From contig JAGTRU010000008.1 of the NCBI GenBank assembly GCA_018261905.1, positions 1 to 64,000 on the forward strand: 64,000 nt of DNA, given 5' to 3'. The translations under genes were made by a program, and so were the position numbers. The notes under the pieces were generated by a model, which saw only the letters and a list, made by a program, of their open reading frames with translations, was not told the DNA's origin and ran no database searches. Of the stretch, positions 37,026 through 44,283 are shown piece by piece; position 1 is the stretch's first letter; each line of letters begins with the position of its first letter. The stretch is from Pseudomonadota bacterium. Lineage in GTDB: Bacteria; Pseudomonadota; Gammaproteobacteria; Burkholderiales; Rhodocyclaceae.

Positions 37026-38384
37026 TTAGTGGCGGGTCGCGGTGATCGGCCGGCGGGGCTTGCCGTCCACCGGCTGCGGATCAAGGATACCGACGCTGAG
37101 GCCGTCGTCATTGAAGTATTTCCTGGCCACCGCCTGAACGTCGGACGCCGTCACCTGCTGCAATTTTTCCAGCGTGCGGCCGATTTTTTGGTAAGGGATG
37201 CCAGCCGACTCGCTCTGCCCGATTTCCATCGCCTGACCGAACATCGAATCCAGCTTGTAGATCTGCTGGGCAAGCAATTGCGCCTTGGCCCGCTTGAGTT
37301 CCGGCGGGCTGATGCCCTCCTTCTGGACGCGGTCGATTTCCGTCCGCAAGGCGGCTTCGAGATCGCCCACCGACCGGCCGGCGGACGGCGAACCGGAGAA
37401 ATAGAAAAGGCCGGGACCGCGGGCCGTCGCTTCGTAGTCAACATCGACCGAGAGAGCGACCTTATCTTCGCGCACCAGTTTCTTGTTGAAGCGGGCGGCG
37501 TCGTGACCGTCGAGCACGGCAGCCAGCATTTCCAGGGCATAAGGCTCACTGTCCCGCTCCACGTCGCGGAGCACCGGCACCTTGTAACCCATGATCAGCA
37601 CCGGCATTTCGGCCGGCGCCTTGACCGTGATGCTGCGCGGCCCTTCCTGCACCGGCTCGCGCAGCGGCTTGCGCGGCGGCAGGGCATGCCCGGCGAGCGG
37701 TGCATAATATTTTTCGGCCAGCGCGAAGACGGCCGCGTGGTCGACATCGCCGGTGATCACCAGGTAAGCGTTGTTGGGCACGTACCAGGTGTCGTACCAG
37801 GCCTTGGCATCGGCCGCGGTCATCGACTCGAGGTCGTTCATCCAGCCGATGATCGGCCGGCGATAAGGATGGGTCTGAAAAGCCAGCGCATTCATCTGCT
37901 CGAACAACTTGGCTTCCGGCGCATCGTCGGTGCGCATGCGGCGCTCTTCCATGATCACCTTGATTTCCGGCGCGAACTCCTTGGCGTCGACATCCAGGTG
38001 ACGCATGCGGTCGGCTTCGAGGCGCATCATGTCGGCCAGTTTTTCCTTTGGCACCTGCTGGAAATAGGCCGTGAAATCACGACTGGTGAAGGCGTTGTCG
38101 CGCCCGCCGGCGGCGGCCACCTGACGGTTGAATTCACCCGCCCCGACGGTCGGCGTCCCCTTGAACATCATGTGCTCGAGGACATGGGCAACGCCCGAGG
38201 TGCCATCGACTTCATCGATGCTGCCGACCCGGTACCAGACCATTTGCACGGCGGTCGGGGCCCGGTGGTCTTCCTTGACGATGACGCGCAACCCGTTGGC
38301 GAGCGTCGTTTCATAGGGATTGGCATGCGCTGCGGCCAACAGCCAAGGGGCCAGCAGGAAGGGAATAAGTTGTTGCATTCGCAT
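37026..38384 (-). CDS. M16-family zinc metallopeptidase, catalytic subunit
   Basis: 452 residues from the ATG at 38384 with a signal peptide (cut after AAAHA). The inverted zinc motif HVLEH is present (VAHVLEHMMFKGT), and the downstream glutamate in EIKVIMEERRMR completes the site. Expected in the periplasm, degrading small peptides or processing a substrate. It forms an operon with the non-catalytic partner, then rsmD and coaD. An in-frame ATG two codons downstream (38378) is an alternative start. Confidence 0.92.
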   Translation of the reverse strand: MRMQQLIPFLLAPWLLAAAHANPYETTLANGLRVIVKEDHRAPTAVQMVWYRVGSIDEVDGTSGVAHVLEHMMFKGTPTVGAGEFNRQVAAAGGRDNAFTSRDFTAYFQQVPKEKLADMMRLEADRMRHLDVDAKEFAPEIKVIMEERRMRTDDAPEAKLFEQMNALAFQTHPYRRPIIGWMNDLESMTAADAKAWYDTWYVPNNAYLVITGDVDHAAVFALAEKYYAPLAGHALPPRKPLREPVQEGPRSITVKAPAEMPVLIMGYKVPVLRDVERDSEPYALEMLAAVLDGHDAARFNKKLVREDKVALSVDVDYEATARGPGLFYFSGSPSAGRSVGDLEAALRTEIDRVQKEGISPPELKRAKAQLLAQQIYKLDSMFGQAMEIGQSESAGIPYQKIGRTLEKLQQVTASDVQAVARKYFNDDGLSVGILDPQPVDGKPRRPITATRH

Positions 38385-38414
38385 GGCGGGAAAGGGCTTT
38401 CCGTGAGGTCTTTC

Positions 38415-38423
38415 TGCTAAAAT
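38415..38423 (+). promoter_or_regulatory. Extended -10 element upstream of ftsY
   Basis: TGCTAAAAT (38415-38423) lies in the divergent gap between the M16 peptidase and ftsY, 84 nt before the ftsY ATG. No clear -35 box accompanies it. Confidence 0.45.
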
Positions 38424-38506
38424 CCGGGCCTGATTACGCATTGCTCCGGACGGCATCTTAACGGCTTGCCGCCCGCCTGTCAGCACGGCTTGAGACCACT
38501 TTCCCC

Positions 38507-39481
38507 ATGTTCAGTTTCCTGAAAAAATCCGCCCCGGACAGCAAAGCCGTCGCCCCGGCCGAAGCGGCCGCCCCCCTTTCCTGGCGCGACCGGCTGTTCA
38601 AGGGCCTGGCTAAAACCCGCGCCCAGTGGGGCGGCAAGCTCAAATCCCTGTTCGCCCGCGGCAAGGTCGATGACGAATTGCTGGAGGAGCTGGAAACCCT
38701 GCTGCTGACCAGCGACTGCGGCGTCGAAGCGACCACTCACCTGCTCGACGAATTGAAGAAGGCCGCCAAGCGCGACAAGCTGGATACGCCGGAAGCGATC
38801 CAGAAGGCGCTGGCCGACGCCCTGCTCGAAACCCTGCAGCCGCTCGAACAGCCGCTCGACATCTCGGGCCACAAGCCCTACGTGATCATGATCGCCGGCG
38901 TCAATGGCGCCGGCAAGACGACTTCGATCGGCAAGTTGGCCAAGTATTTCCAGAACCAGGGCAAGAGCGTGCTGCTCGCCGCCGGCGACACCTTCCGCGC
39001 CGCCGCCCGCGAACAACTGGAAACCTGGGGCGAACGCAACAACGTGACGGTCATTTCCCAGGATAACGGCGACCCGGCCGCCGTCATTTTCGACGCCATT
39101 TCCGCCGCCAAGGCCCGCGGCATCGACATCGTGCTGGCCGACACCGCCGGCCGCCTGCCGACCCAGCTACACCTGATGGAAGAAATCGCCAAGGTCCGCC
39201 GGGTGATCCAGAAAGTGGACCCGAGCGGCCCGCACGAAACCCTCCTCGTCCTCGATGCCAATATCGGGCAGAACGCGCTGCAGCAGGTCAAGGCGTTCGA
39301 CAAGGCGATCCACGTCAGCGGCCTGGTCCTGACCAAGCTTGACGGCACCGCCAAGGGCGGCGTCGTCACCGCCATTGCCCGGCAATGCCCGAAGCCGATC
39401 CGTTTCATCGGCATCGGCGAGCAGATCGATGACCTGCGGCCCTTCTCGGCCAAGGATTTCGTCGATGCATTGTTCGACTAG
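38507..39481 (+). CDS. ftsY: Signal recognition particle receptor FtsY
   Basis: SRP receptor GTPase delivering nascent membrane proteins to the translocon. 324 residues with a short N-terminal acidic/basic region, an N helical domain, and the G domain: GVNGAGKTTSIGKLA (P-loop), DTFRAAAREQL, LADTAGRLPTQ (G3), TKLDGTAKGG (G4) and the C-terminal GIGEQIDDLRPFSAKDFVDALF. It is short at the N-terminus compared with E. coli FtsY, as usual for betaproteobacteria. First of ftsY-ftsE-ftsX. Confidence 0.97.
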   Translation: MFSFLKKSAPDSKAVAPAEAAAPLSWRDRLFKGLAKTRAQWGGKLKSLFARGKVDDELLEELETLLLTSDCGVEATTHLLDELKKAAKRDKLDTPEAIQKALADALLETLQPLEQPLDISGHKPYVIMIAGVNGAGKTTSIGKLAKYFQNQGKSVLLAAGDTFRAAAREQLETWGERNNVTVISQDNGDPAAVIFDAISAAKARGIDIVLADTAGRLPTQLHLMEEIAKVRRVIQKVDPSGPHETLLVLDANIGQNALQQVKAFDKAIHVSGLVLTKLDGTAKGGVVTAIARQCPKPIRFIGIGEQIDDLRPFSAKDFVDALFD

Positions 39482-39581
39482 TCGGCGGCGCCGAGTGGCT
39501 TCTTGCCGGCGGGCGCCCCTCTTCTCGAATGATTTCCGCCGCCTCGCCAAGCCCCAATAACCGAGCGCAACCGACCCCACC

Positions 39582-40232
39582 ATGATCGTCGCCAACCAGC
39601 TCTCCAAGCGCTACCCGGACGGCCGCGAAGCCATCCGGGAAGCCAGCTTCGCCATCTCGGCCGGGCAAATGGCCTTGATCACCGGACACTCCGGCGCCGG
39701 CAAGACGACGCTGGTCAAGCTGCTGGCCTCCATCGAACGACCGAGCGCCGGCAGCCTGCTGGTCAACGGCCAGAATATCGCCGCCCTGCGGCGCAGTGCC
39801 ATTCCCTACCTGCGGCGCAATTTCGGCCTGGTTTTCCAGGACCAGAAGCTGCTGGGCGACCGTAATGCCCTCGACAATGTGTTGCTGCCGCTGCAGATCG
39901 TCGGCCTGCCCCGGCGCGAAGCCATCCGCCGGGCCCGGGCGGCGCTCGACAAAGTCGGCCTGCTCAGTCGCGAAAGGGCCATGCCGATCGCCCTCTCCGG
40001 CGGCGAACAGCAACGCCTGGCGATCGCCCGGGCCGTGGTCAACCGGCCGACCATCCTGCTCGCCGACGAACCGACCGGCAATCTCGACGCCGAATCGGCC
40101 GGTGAAATCCGCGCCATTTTCAGCGCCTTTCACCAGGTCGGCGTCACCGTCGTCGTCGCCACCCATGACCAGAACTGGATCGAGCACCACCCCCACGTGC
40201 TGCGTCTCGACCACGGGAGGCTGATCGCATGA
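39582..40232 (+). CDS. ftsE: Cell-division ABC ATPase FtsE
   Basis: 216 residues, the ATPase of the FtsEX complex that controls peptidoglycan hydrolases at the septum. Walker A GHSGAGKTTLVKLL, signature LSGGEQQRLAIARAVV, Walker B ILLADEPTGNLD, H-loop ATHD. The gene follows ftsY by 100 nt. Normally its stop overlaps the ftsX start; here a 122-bp insert separates them. Confidence 0.95.
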   Translation: MIVANQLSKRYPDGREAIREASFAISAGQMALITGHSGAGKTTLVKLLASIERPSAGSLLVNGQNIAALRRSAIPYLRRNFGLVFQDQKLLGDRNALDNVLLPLQIVGLPRREAIRRARAALDKVGLLSRERAMPIALSGGEQQRLAIARAVVNRPTILLADEPTGNLDAESAGEIRAIFSAFHQVGVTVVVATHDQNWIEHHPHVLRLDHGRLIA

Positions 40233-40354
40233 AACACTCCGGCATGAGCAAGAACTCCACCCATGCGACCAGGGCCCCCCACTCGCGGACGTGCGCATCC
40301 CCGATGCGCAACGCGCATCGGGGCCCCTGCTTACTGCTCGGGGAGTCCGCATGA
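40229..40354 (+). CDS. 41-codon ORF bridging ftsE and ftsX (uncertain)
   Basis: The ATG at 40229 overlaps the ftsE stop (ATGA), has GGGAGG eight bases upstream, and its TGA at 40352-40354 overlaps the ftsX ATG in the same way. The predicted 41-residue peptide is basic, rich in H, R and S, with two cysteines; no family is recognised. It may keep translation coupled through an insertion rather than make a useful protein. The inserted DNA also holds an 11-bp hairpin. Confidence 0.4.
   Translation: MKHSGMSKNSTHATRAPHSRTCASPMRNAHRGPCLLLGESA
40299..40323. repeat. 11-bp perfect hairpin inside the ftsE-ftsX insert
   Basis: CCCCGATGCGC (40299-40309) and its reverse complement (40313-40323) with a 3-nt loop. 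The whole insert is bounded by the 8-bp direct repeat CGCATGAA at 40226-40233 and 40348-40355. There is no T-run, so it is not an obvious terminator; it could lower ftsX expression or be a leftover mobile miniature element. Confidence 0.7.
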
Positions 40355-41250
40355 ACGCCTGGCTTTCCCAACACCGCGCCGCACTGGCCTCGGCCTTCCG
40401 CCGGCTGTGGACGACCCCGCTCAACACCCTGCTCTCCCTGCTCGTCATCGGCATCGCCCTGACCTTGCCCGGCTTCGGCTACGTCCTGCTCGACAACCTG
40501 CGCGACCTCGGACGCAGCGCCTCCGGCGTGCAGCAGATCAGCCTCTTCCTGCAGAACGATGCCAGCAAGAAGGATATCGGCGACATCGAAAGCCGCCTCA
40601 AGCAGGCGGCCAATGCCCAATGGCGCTTCGTGCCCAAGGAAGAGGCCCTGAAACGCCTGCAGACCAACGAAGGCATGGCGGAAATCGTCGCCAGCCTGCC
40701 GCGCAACCCGCTCCCCGACGCCTTCATCATCGAACCGGCCAATAGCGAACCGGCCGCCCTGGAAATCCTCCGCCAGGAAATCGCCGCCTGGCCCAAGGTC
40801 GCCCATGTCCAGCTCGATTCGGCCTGGGTCAAGCGTTTCGATGCCTTCCTCAAGCTCGGCAAACTGGCCTTGTCGATGCTGGCCGGCATTTTCGCCGCCG
40901 GCCTGGTCGCCGTCACCTTCAACACCATTCGCCTGCAGGTCATGGCCCAGGCCGCCGAAATCGAGGTCGCCCGGATGATCGGCGCCACCGATGCCTTCAT
41001 CCGCCGGCCTTTCTATTATTTCGGCGCCCTGCAAGGCGCCTTCGGCGGTTTGCTCGCCGCCCTCCTGGTGATCGGCGCCCTACGTCTGCTGGGCGGCCCG
41101 GTCGGCGACCTGGCCGCCCTCTACGGCGGCAGTTTCGGCCTCCACTCACCGGGTGCCGGGGCCATCCTGCTGCTCACCGGCAGCGGCGCCTTCCTCGGCT
41201 GGCTGGGAGCCCAGCTCTCGGTCAGCCTGTCGCTCCGCAAGTTCGACTAA
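40351..41250 (+). CDS. ftsX: Cell-division ABC permease FtsX
   Basis: 299 residues, the membrane partner of FtsE: one N-terminal membrane helix (about 27-50), a large periplasmic loop that binds amidase activators such as EnvC, and three C-terminal helices. AAEIEVARMIGATDAFIRRPF is the conserved cytosolic turn. The ATG at 40351 has GGGGAG five bases upstream and is preferred over an in-frame ATG at 40291 that falls in the inserted DNA. Confidence 0.94.
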   Translation: MNAWLSQHRAALASAFRRLWTTPLNTLLSLLVIGIALTLPGFGYVLLDNLRDLGRSASGVQQISLFLQNDASKKDIGDIESRLKQAANAQWRFVPKEEALKRLQTNEGMAEIVASLPRNPLPDAFIIEPANSEPAALEILRQEIAAWPKVAHVQLDSAWVKRFDAFLKLGKLALSMLAGIFAAGLVAVTFNTIRLQVMAQAAEIEVARMIGATDAFIRRPFYYFGALQGAFGGLLAALLVIGALRLLGGPVGDLAALYGGSFGLHSPGAGAILLLTGSGAFLGWLGAQLSVSLSLRKFD

Positions 41251-41267
41251 GTCCGCCGGCCAACGCC

Positions 41268-42893
41268 GTGGCGCGCCTCAGCCGCCGGGATTTTCTGCGT
41301 ACCGTCGGCGCCGCCGCCCTGGCCGGCTGCGCCCCCGCCGGCCAACCGCCGCTGCCGCCCGGCGAACTGCTGGGCATGGCGCACAGCCTGGGGCACCGCT
41401 TGCGCGACGGCCACTTTGCGGCGCCCAGCGAGATCCGCAAGACCGGTACGCTGATCGTCGGCGGCGGCATCTCCGGACTGGCCGCCGCCTGGAAACTATC
41501 CCACGCCGCGGTCGACGATTTCCTGCTCCTGGAAATGGAAGCCGAAGCCGGCGGCAATTCGCGGGCCGGGCGCAGCCCGCTCGTCGCCTACCCCTGGGGC
41601 GCCCATTACCTGCCGCTACCGACCCGCGAGGCCACCGCCGTCCGCCAACTGCTGGCCGAACTGAACGTCCTGCAAGGCTCGCCGCTGGCGGAAAAGCCCC
41701 TCTATGACGAGACTTACCTGTGCGCCACGCCGCAGGAACGCGTCTACCGCAACGGCCTGTGGGAAGAGGGACTGCTCCCGAGACGCGGCATCGGCAGCGA
41801 CGAACGCCAGCAACAGCAGCGCTTCCAGGCCCGCATGGAAGAACTCAAGCAGGCCCGCGGCCGCGACGGCCGGCGCCTCTTTGCCATCCCGATGGAGCTT
41901 TCCAGCCGCGATCCGGAATGGCTGGCCCTCGATCGCATCTCCTTTCGCCAATGGCTGACCGAGCACGGCTTTTCCGCCCCCAGCCTGCTCTGGCTGGCCA
42001 ATTACGCAACCCGCGACGATTTCGGTATGGCCTGCGAGCAAACCTCAGCCTGGGCCGGCCTGCATTATTTCGCCTGCCGCAACGGCCAGGCCGCCAATGC
42101 CACAGCCGACAGCGTCCTCACCGCCCCCGACGGCAATGCTTGGCTCAGCCGCGGCCTGGCCGCCCGCACCGCCGACCGCATCGTGACCGGCGCCCTGGTC
42201 TGGCGCATCGAAGAAGGAAAATCGTCGCTTACCGTCGATGCCCTGCTCGGCGACCGGACCGTCCGCTTCGTCGCCGACCGGCTGATCTGGGCCGCCCCCG
42301 CCTTCCTCCTGCCCCACGTCTGGCCGGCCATTCCCGGCCCCCTGAAAGACGCGGCCCGGGCCGGCGATTACGCCCCCTGGCTGGTCGCCAACCTGCACCT
42401 GGCCGATTTCCCGGAAGAACGTCACGGCGCCCCACCGGCCTGGGACAATGTCCTTTACGACAGCCCCGGTCTCGGCTACGTCGTCGCCACCCATCAGTTG
42501 ATCCGGCGCCGACAGAGCGGCACCGTCTTCACCTGCTACCGCGCCCTGCACGACGTAACGCCGGCCGCGGGACGCCGCCTGCTGCTCGAAACGCCGCGCC
42601 AGGCCTGGGCCGAAGGCATCCTCGCCGAACTTGAACGGGTGCATCCCGACATCCGGCGCCTGGCTACCCGCCTCGACGTCTTCCGCCATGGCCACGCCAT
42701 GCGGCGGCCGACTCCCGGCAGCCTGTGGGGCAAACAGCGACAGTTGCTGGCCGCTTTCAAAAGTCCCCGTCTCGCCCTCGCCCACGCCGACCTCTCCGGC
42801 TTCTCGCTGTTCGAGGAAGCGCTCTATCGCGGCGTGCGGGCGGCGGAAAATGTGCTGCAAGAGGCCGGCGTCCGTTTCGATTCCTCGCTCTGA
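41268..42893 (+). CDS. Tat-exported FAD-dependent oxidoreductase
   Basis: 541 residues starting with GTG 17 nt after ftsX. The N-terminus has a twin-arginine motif (SRRDFLRTVG) and a possible lipobox (LAGC), so a folded, FAD-loaded lipoprotein in the periplasm is likely. The FAD-binding GGGISGLAAAWKL (about 64-76) and acidic EMEAEAGGNSR follow, as in amine-oxidase/NAD(P)-binding flavoproteins. The C-terminal part ends with a second flavin contact region (ALYRGVRAAENVL). Substrate unknown. Similar genes often accompany membrane SpeE-like proteins in other genomes, which is not the case here. Confidence 0.8.
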   Translation: MARLSRRDFLRTVGAAALAGCAPAGQPPLPPGELLGMAHSLGHRLRDGHFAAPSEIRKTGTLIVGGGISGLAAAWKLSHAAVDDFLLLEMEAEAGGNSRAGRSPLVAYPWGAHYLPLPTREATAVRQLLAELNVLQGSPLAEKPLYDETYLCATPQERVYRNGLWEEGLLPRRGIGSDERQQQQRFQARMEELKQARGRDGRRLFAIPMELSSRDPEWLALDRISFRQWLTEHGFSAPSLLWLANYATRDDFGMACEQTSAWAGLHYFACRNGQAANATADSVLTAPDGNAWLSRGLAARTADRIVTGALVWRIEEGKSSLTVDALLGDRTVRFVADRLIWAAPAFLLPHVWPAIPGPLKDAARAGDYAPWLVANLHLADFPEERHGAPPAWDNVLYDSPGLGYVVATHQLIRRRQSGTVFTCYRALHDVTPAAGRRLLLETPRQAWAEGILAELERVHPDIRRLATRLDVFRHGHAMRRPTPGSLWGKQRQLLAAFKSPRLALAHADLSGFSLFEEALYRGVRAAENVLQEAGVRFDSSL

Positions 42894-43282
42894 TTCATCC
42901 TAGCAGCTAGAAAACGCCATTGAACCGCGAAGACGCAGAGATGCAGAGGTAAAACAAAGGCTTGCCAGGACGATTCGGCACACCTTCTGGGTGAGCCGCA
43001 AAGGCCTTGCGAGCCACTGTTTTTACCTTTTTCTCTGCGCCTTTTTCTCTGCGCTAAGGCTTTTAGGGTCATCGGCTTGGACCGCCGCCGTAAATATCGG
43101 ATCCGCCCGAGATCAGCCGGAAAAATGGCCGATTCATGCTGCAACTTGCCATCTGCCGGCCACTTGCCAACGCGCCCAAGCAATGACATTGGCTTGACCT
43201 GGAATAGGCGCATAAGGCATAGTTGCGCGTTTCCAGACCTAAACTGCCTGGGGAATGATTTATAACTTTTGAGGTAAATAAA
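42894..43282. other. 389-nt intergenic region with a dispersed repeat
   Basis: No protein gene is supported. Most of it is the inverted-repeat element at 42921-43068. The rest, towards the M48 gene, is AT-rich near 43255-43275 and ends in GAGG eight to twelve bases before the next ATG. Confidence 0.6.
42921..43068. repeat. GCAGAG-type inverted-repeat element
   Basis: The left arm contains CGAAGACGCAGAGATGCAGAG followed by GTAAAA (about 42927-42953); the right arm contains TTTTACCTTT then TTCTCTGCGC twice (about 43021-43053), roughly the reverse complement. Inside, AAAGGCTTGC and AAAGGCCTTGC occur as near-direct repeats. Intergenic ACGCAGAG palindromes of this kind are known in many genomes as small non-coding mobile elements. 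Function here unknown. Confidence 0.6.
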
Positions 43283-44098
43283 ATGCGTAAAGAGTATGAA
43301 ATCAGCAACCGCCAGGCCGTGCAAGGCACACTGAAATCACTGGCGCTCGCCGCCTCCATCGCTTTTGCACTGAGCGCCTGCAATGGCAACGGTGCAACGA
43401 AAATGACCAGCGAAGATGCCGGCGGCCTAACCGACGCCGCCACCTCGGCATTCAAGGCGGCAACCCTGAGCGATGCCGAAGTCAAGGACCTCTCGGACAA
43501 GTCGTGCGCCGCGATGGATGGCAAGGCGCAGGTCGCCACCGCGAAGAGCAAGGAAGCCAAACGGCTGAGCAAGATCATCAAGGGCATGCCGCCCAGCGTC
43601 AAGGGCGTGCCGATCAATTACAAGGTTTACCTGACCAAGGACGTCAATGCCTGGGCCATGAACAACGGCTGTGTCCGCGTCTACAGCGGCCTGATGGCGA
43701 TGATGAACGACGACGAAGTGCGCGGCGTGATCGGCCACGAAATCGGTCACGTTGCCCTCGGCCATGCCAAGTCGTCGATGCAGACCGCCTACGCCGCTTC
43801 GGCCGCCCGTCAGGCGGCCAGCTCGTTCGGCAACGCCGCCGTCGCCGCCCTCAGCAACTCGGAACTCGGCGAACTGGCCGAGACCCTGGTCAATTCGCAG
43901 TTTTCCCAGGTCCAGGAAAGTGCCTCCGACGACTTTTCCTTCGATCTGCTGACCGCCGGGAAATTCAAGCGCGAAGGCCTGGTCACCGCCTTCGAGAAGC
44001 TGGCCAAACTGGGCGACAACAACAGCATGCTGAGCTCCCACCCGTCATCCAGCGGGCGGGCCCAGCACATTCGCGAGCGCATCGCCGCCAAGAAATAA
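43283..44098 (+). CDS. M48-family zinc metalloprotease lipoprotein
   Basis: 271 residues with a lipoprotein signal (lipobox LSAC, C33) and an M48 catalytic site HEIGH (152-156); the third zinc ligand is the glutamate in QVQESASDD. Similar to E. coli LoiP (YggG), an outer-membrane-associated protease that cleaves misfolded proteins and is active in low osmolarity. GAGG lies 10 bases before the ATG. Monocistronic, with a terminator behind. Confidence 0.9.
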   Translation: MRKEYEISNRQAVQGTLKSLALAASIAFALSACNGNGATKMTSEDAGGLTDAATSAFKAATLSDAEVKDLSDKSCAAMDGKAQVATAKSKEAKRLSKIIKGMPPSVKGVPINYKVYLTKDVNAWAMNNGCVRVYSGLMAMMNDDEVRGVIGHEIGHVALGHAKSSMQTAYAASAARQAASSFGNAAVAALSNSELGELAETLVNSQFSQVQESASDDFSFDLLTAGKFKREGLVTAFEKLAKLGDNNSMLSSHPSSSGRAQHIRERIAAKK

Positions 44099-44124
44099 CG
44101 CAATTCACCGCCGCGCGGCGCCCG

Positions 44125-44152
44125 GGGTCGGACCACGTCCGGCCCTTTTTTT
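44125..44152 (+). terminator. Terminator of the M48 protease gene
   Basis: A 9-bp stem (44125-44133 with 44137-44145, one G-T pair) and a CAC loop is followed by seven T (44146-44152). Confidence 0.82.
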
Positions 44153-44283
44153 ATCGATCCGCCGGAAGTCTTGTCAGAGGTGGAAATCGGACGGCGGGCG
44201 GCGACTGACGGGGAGGGGCCGGCTTTCCCTCGGCCGTCCGGCCGGCCAGCGCCGCATGGGCAGCGCGCCCGGCGGGCAGTAAA

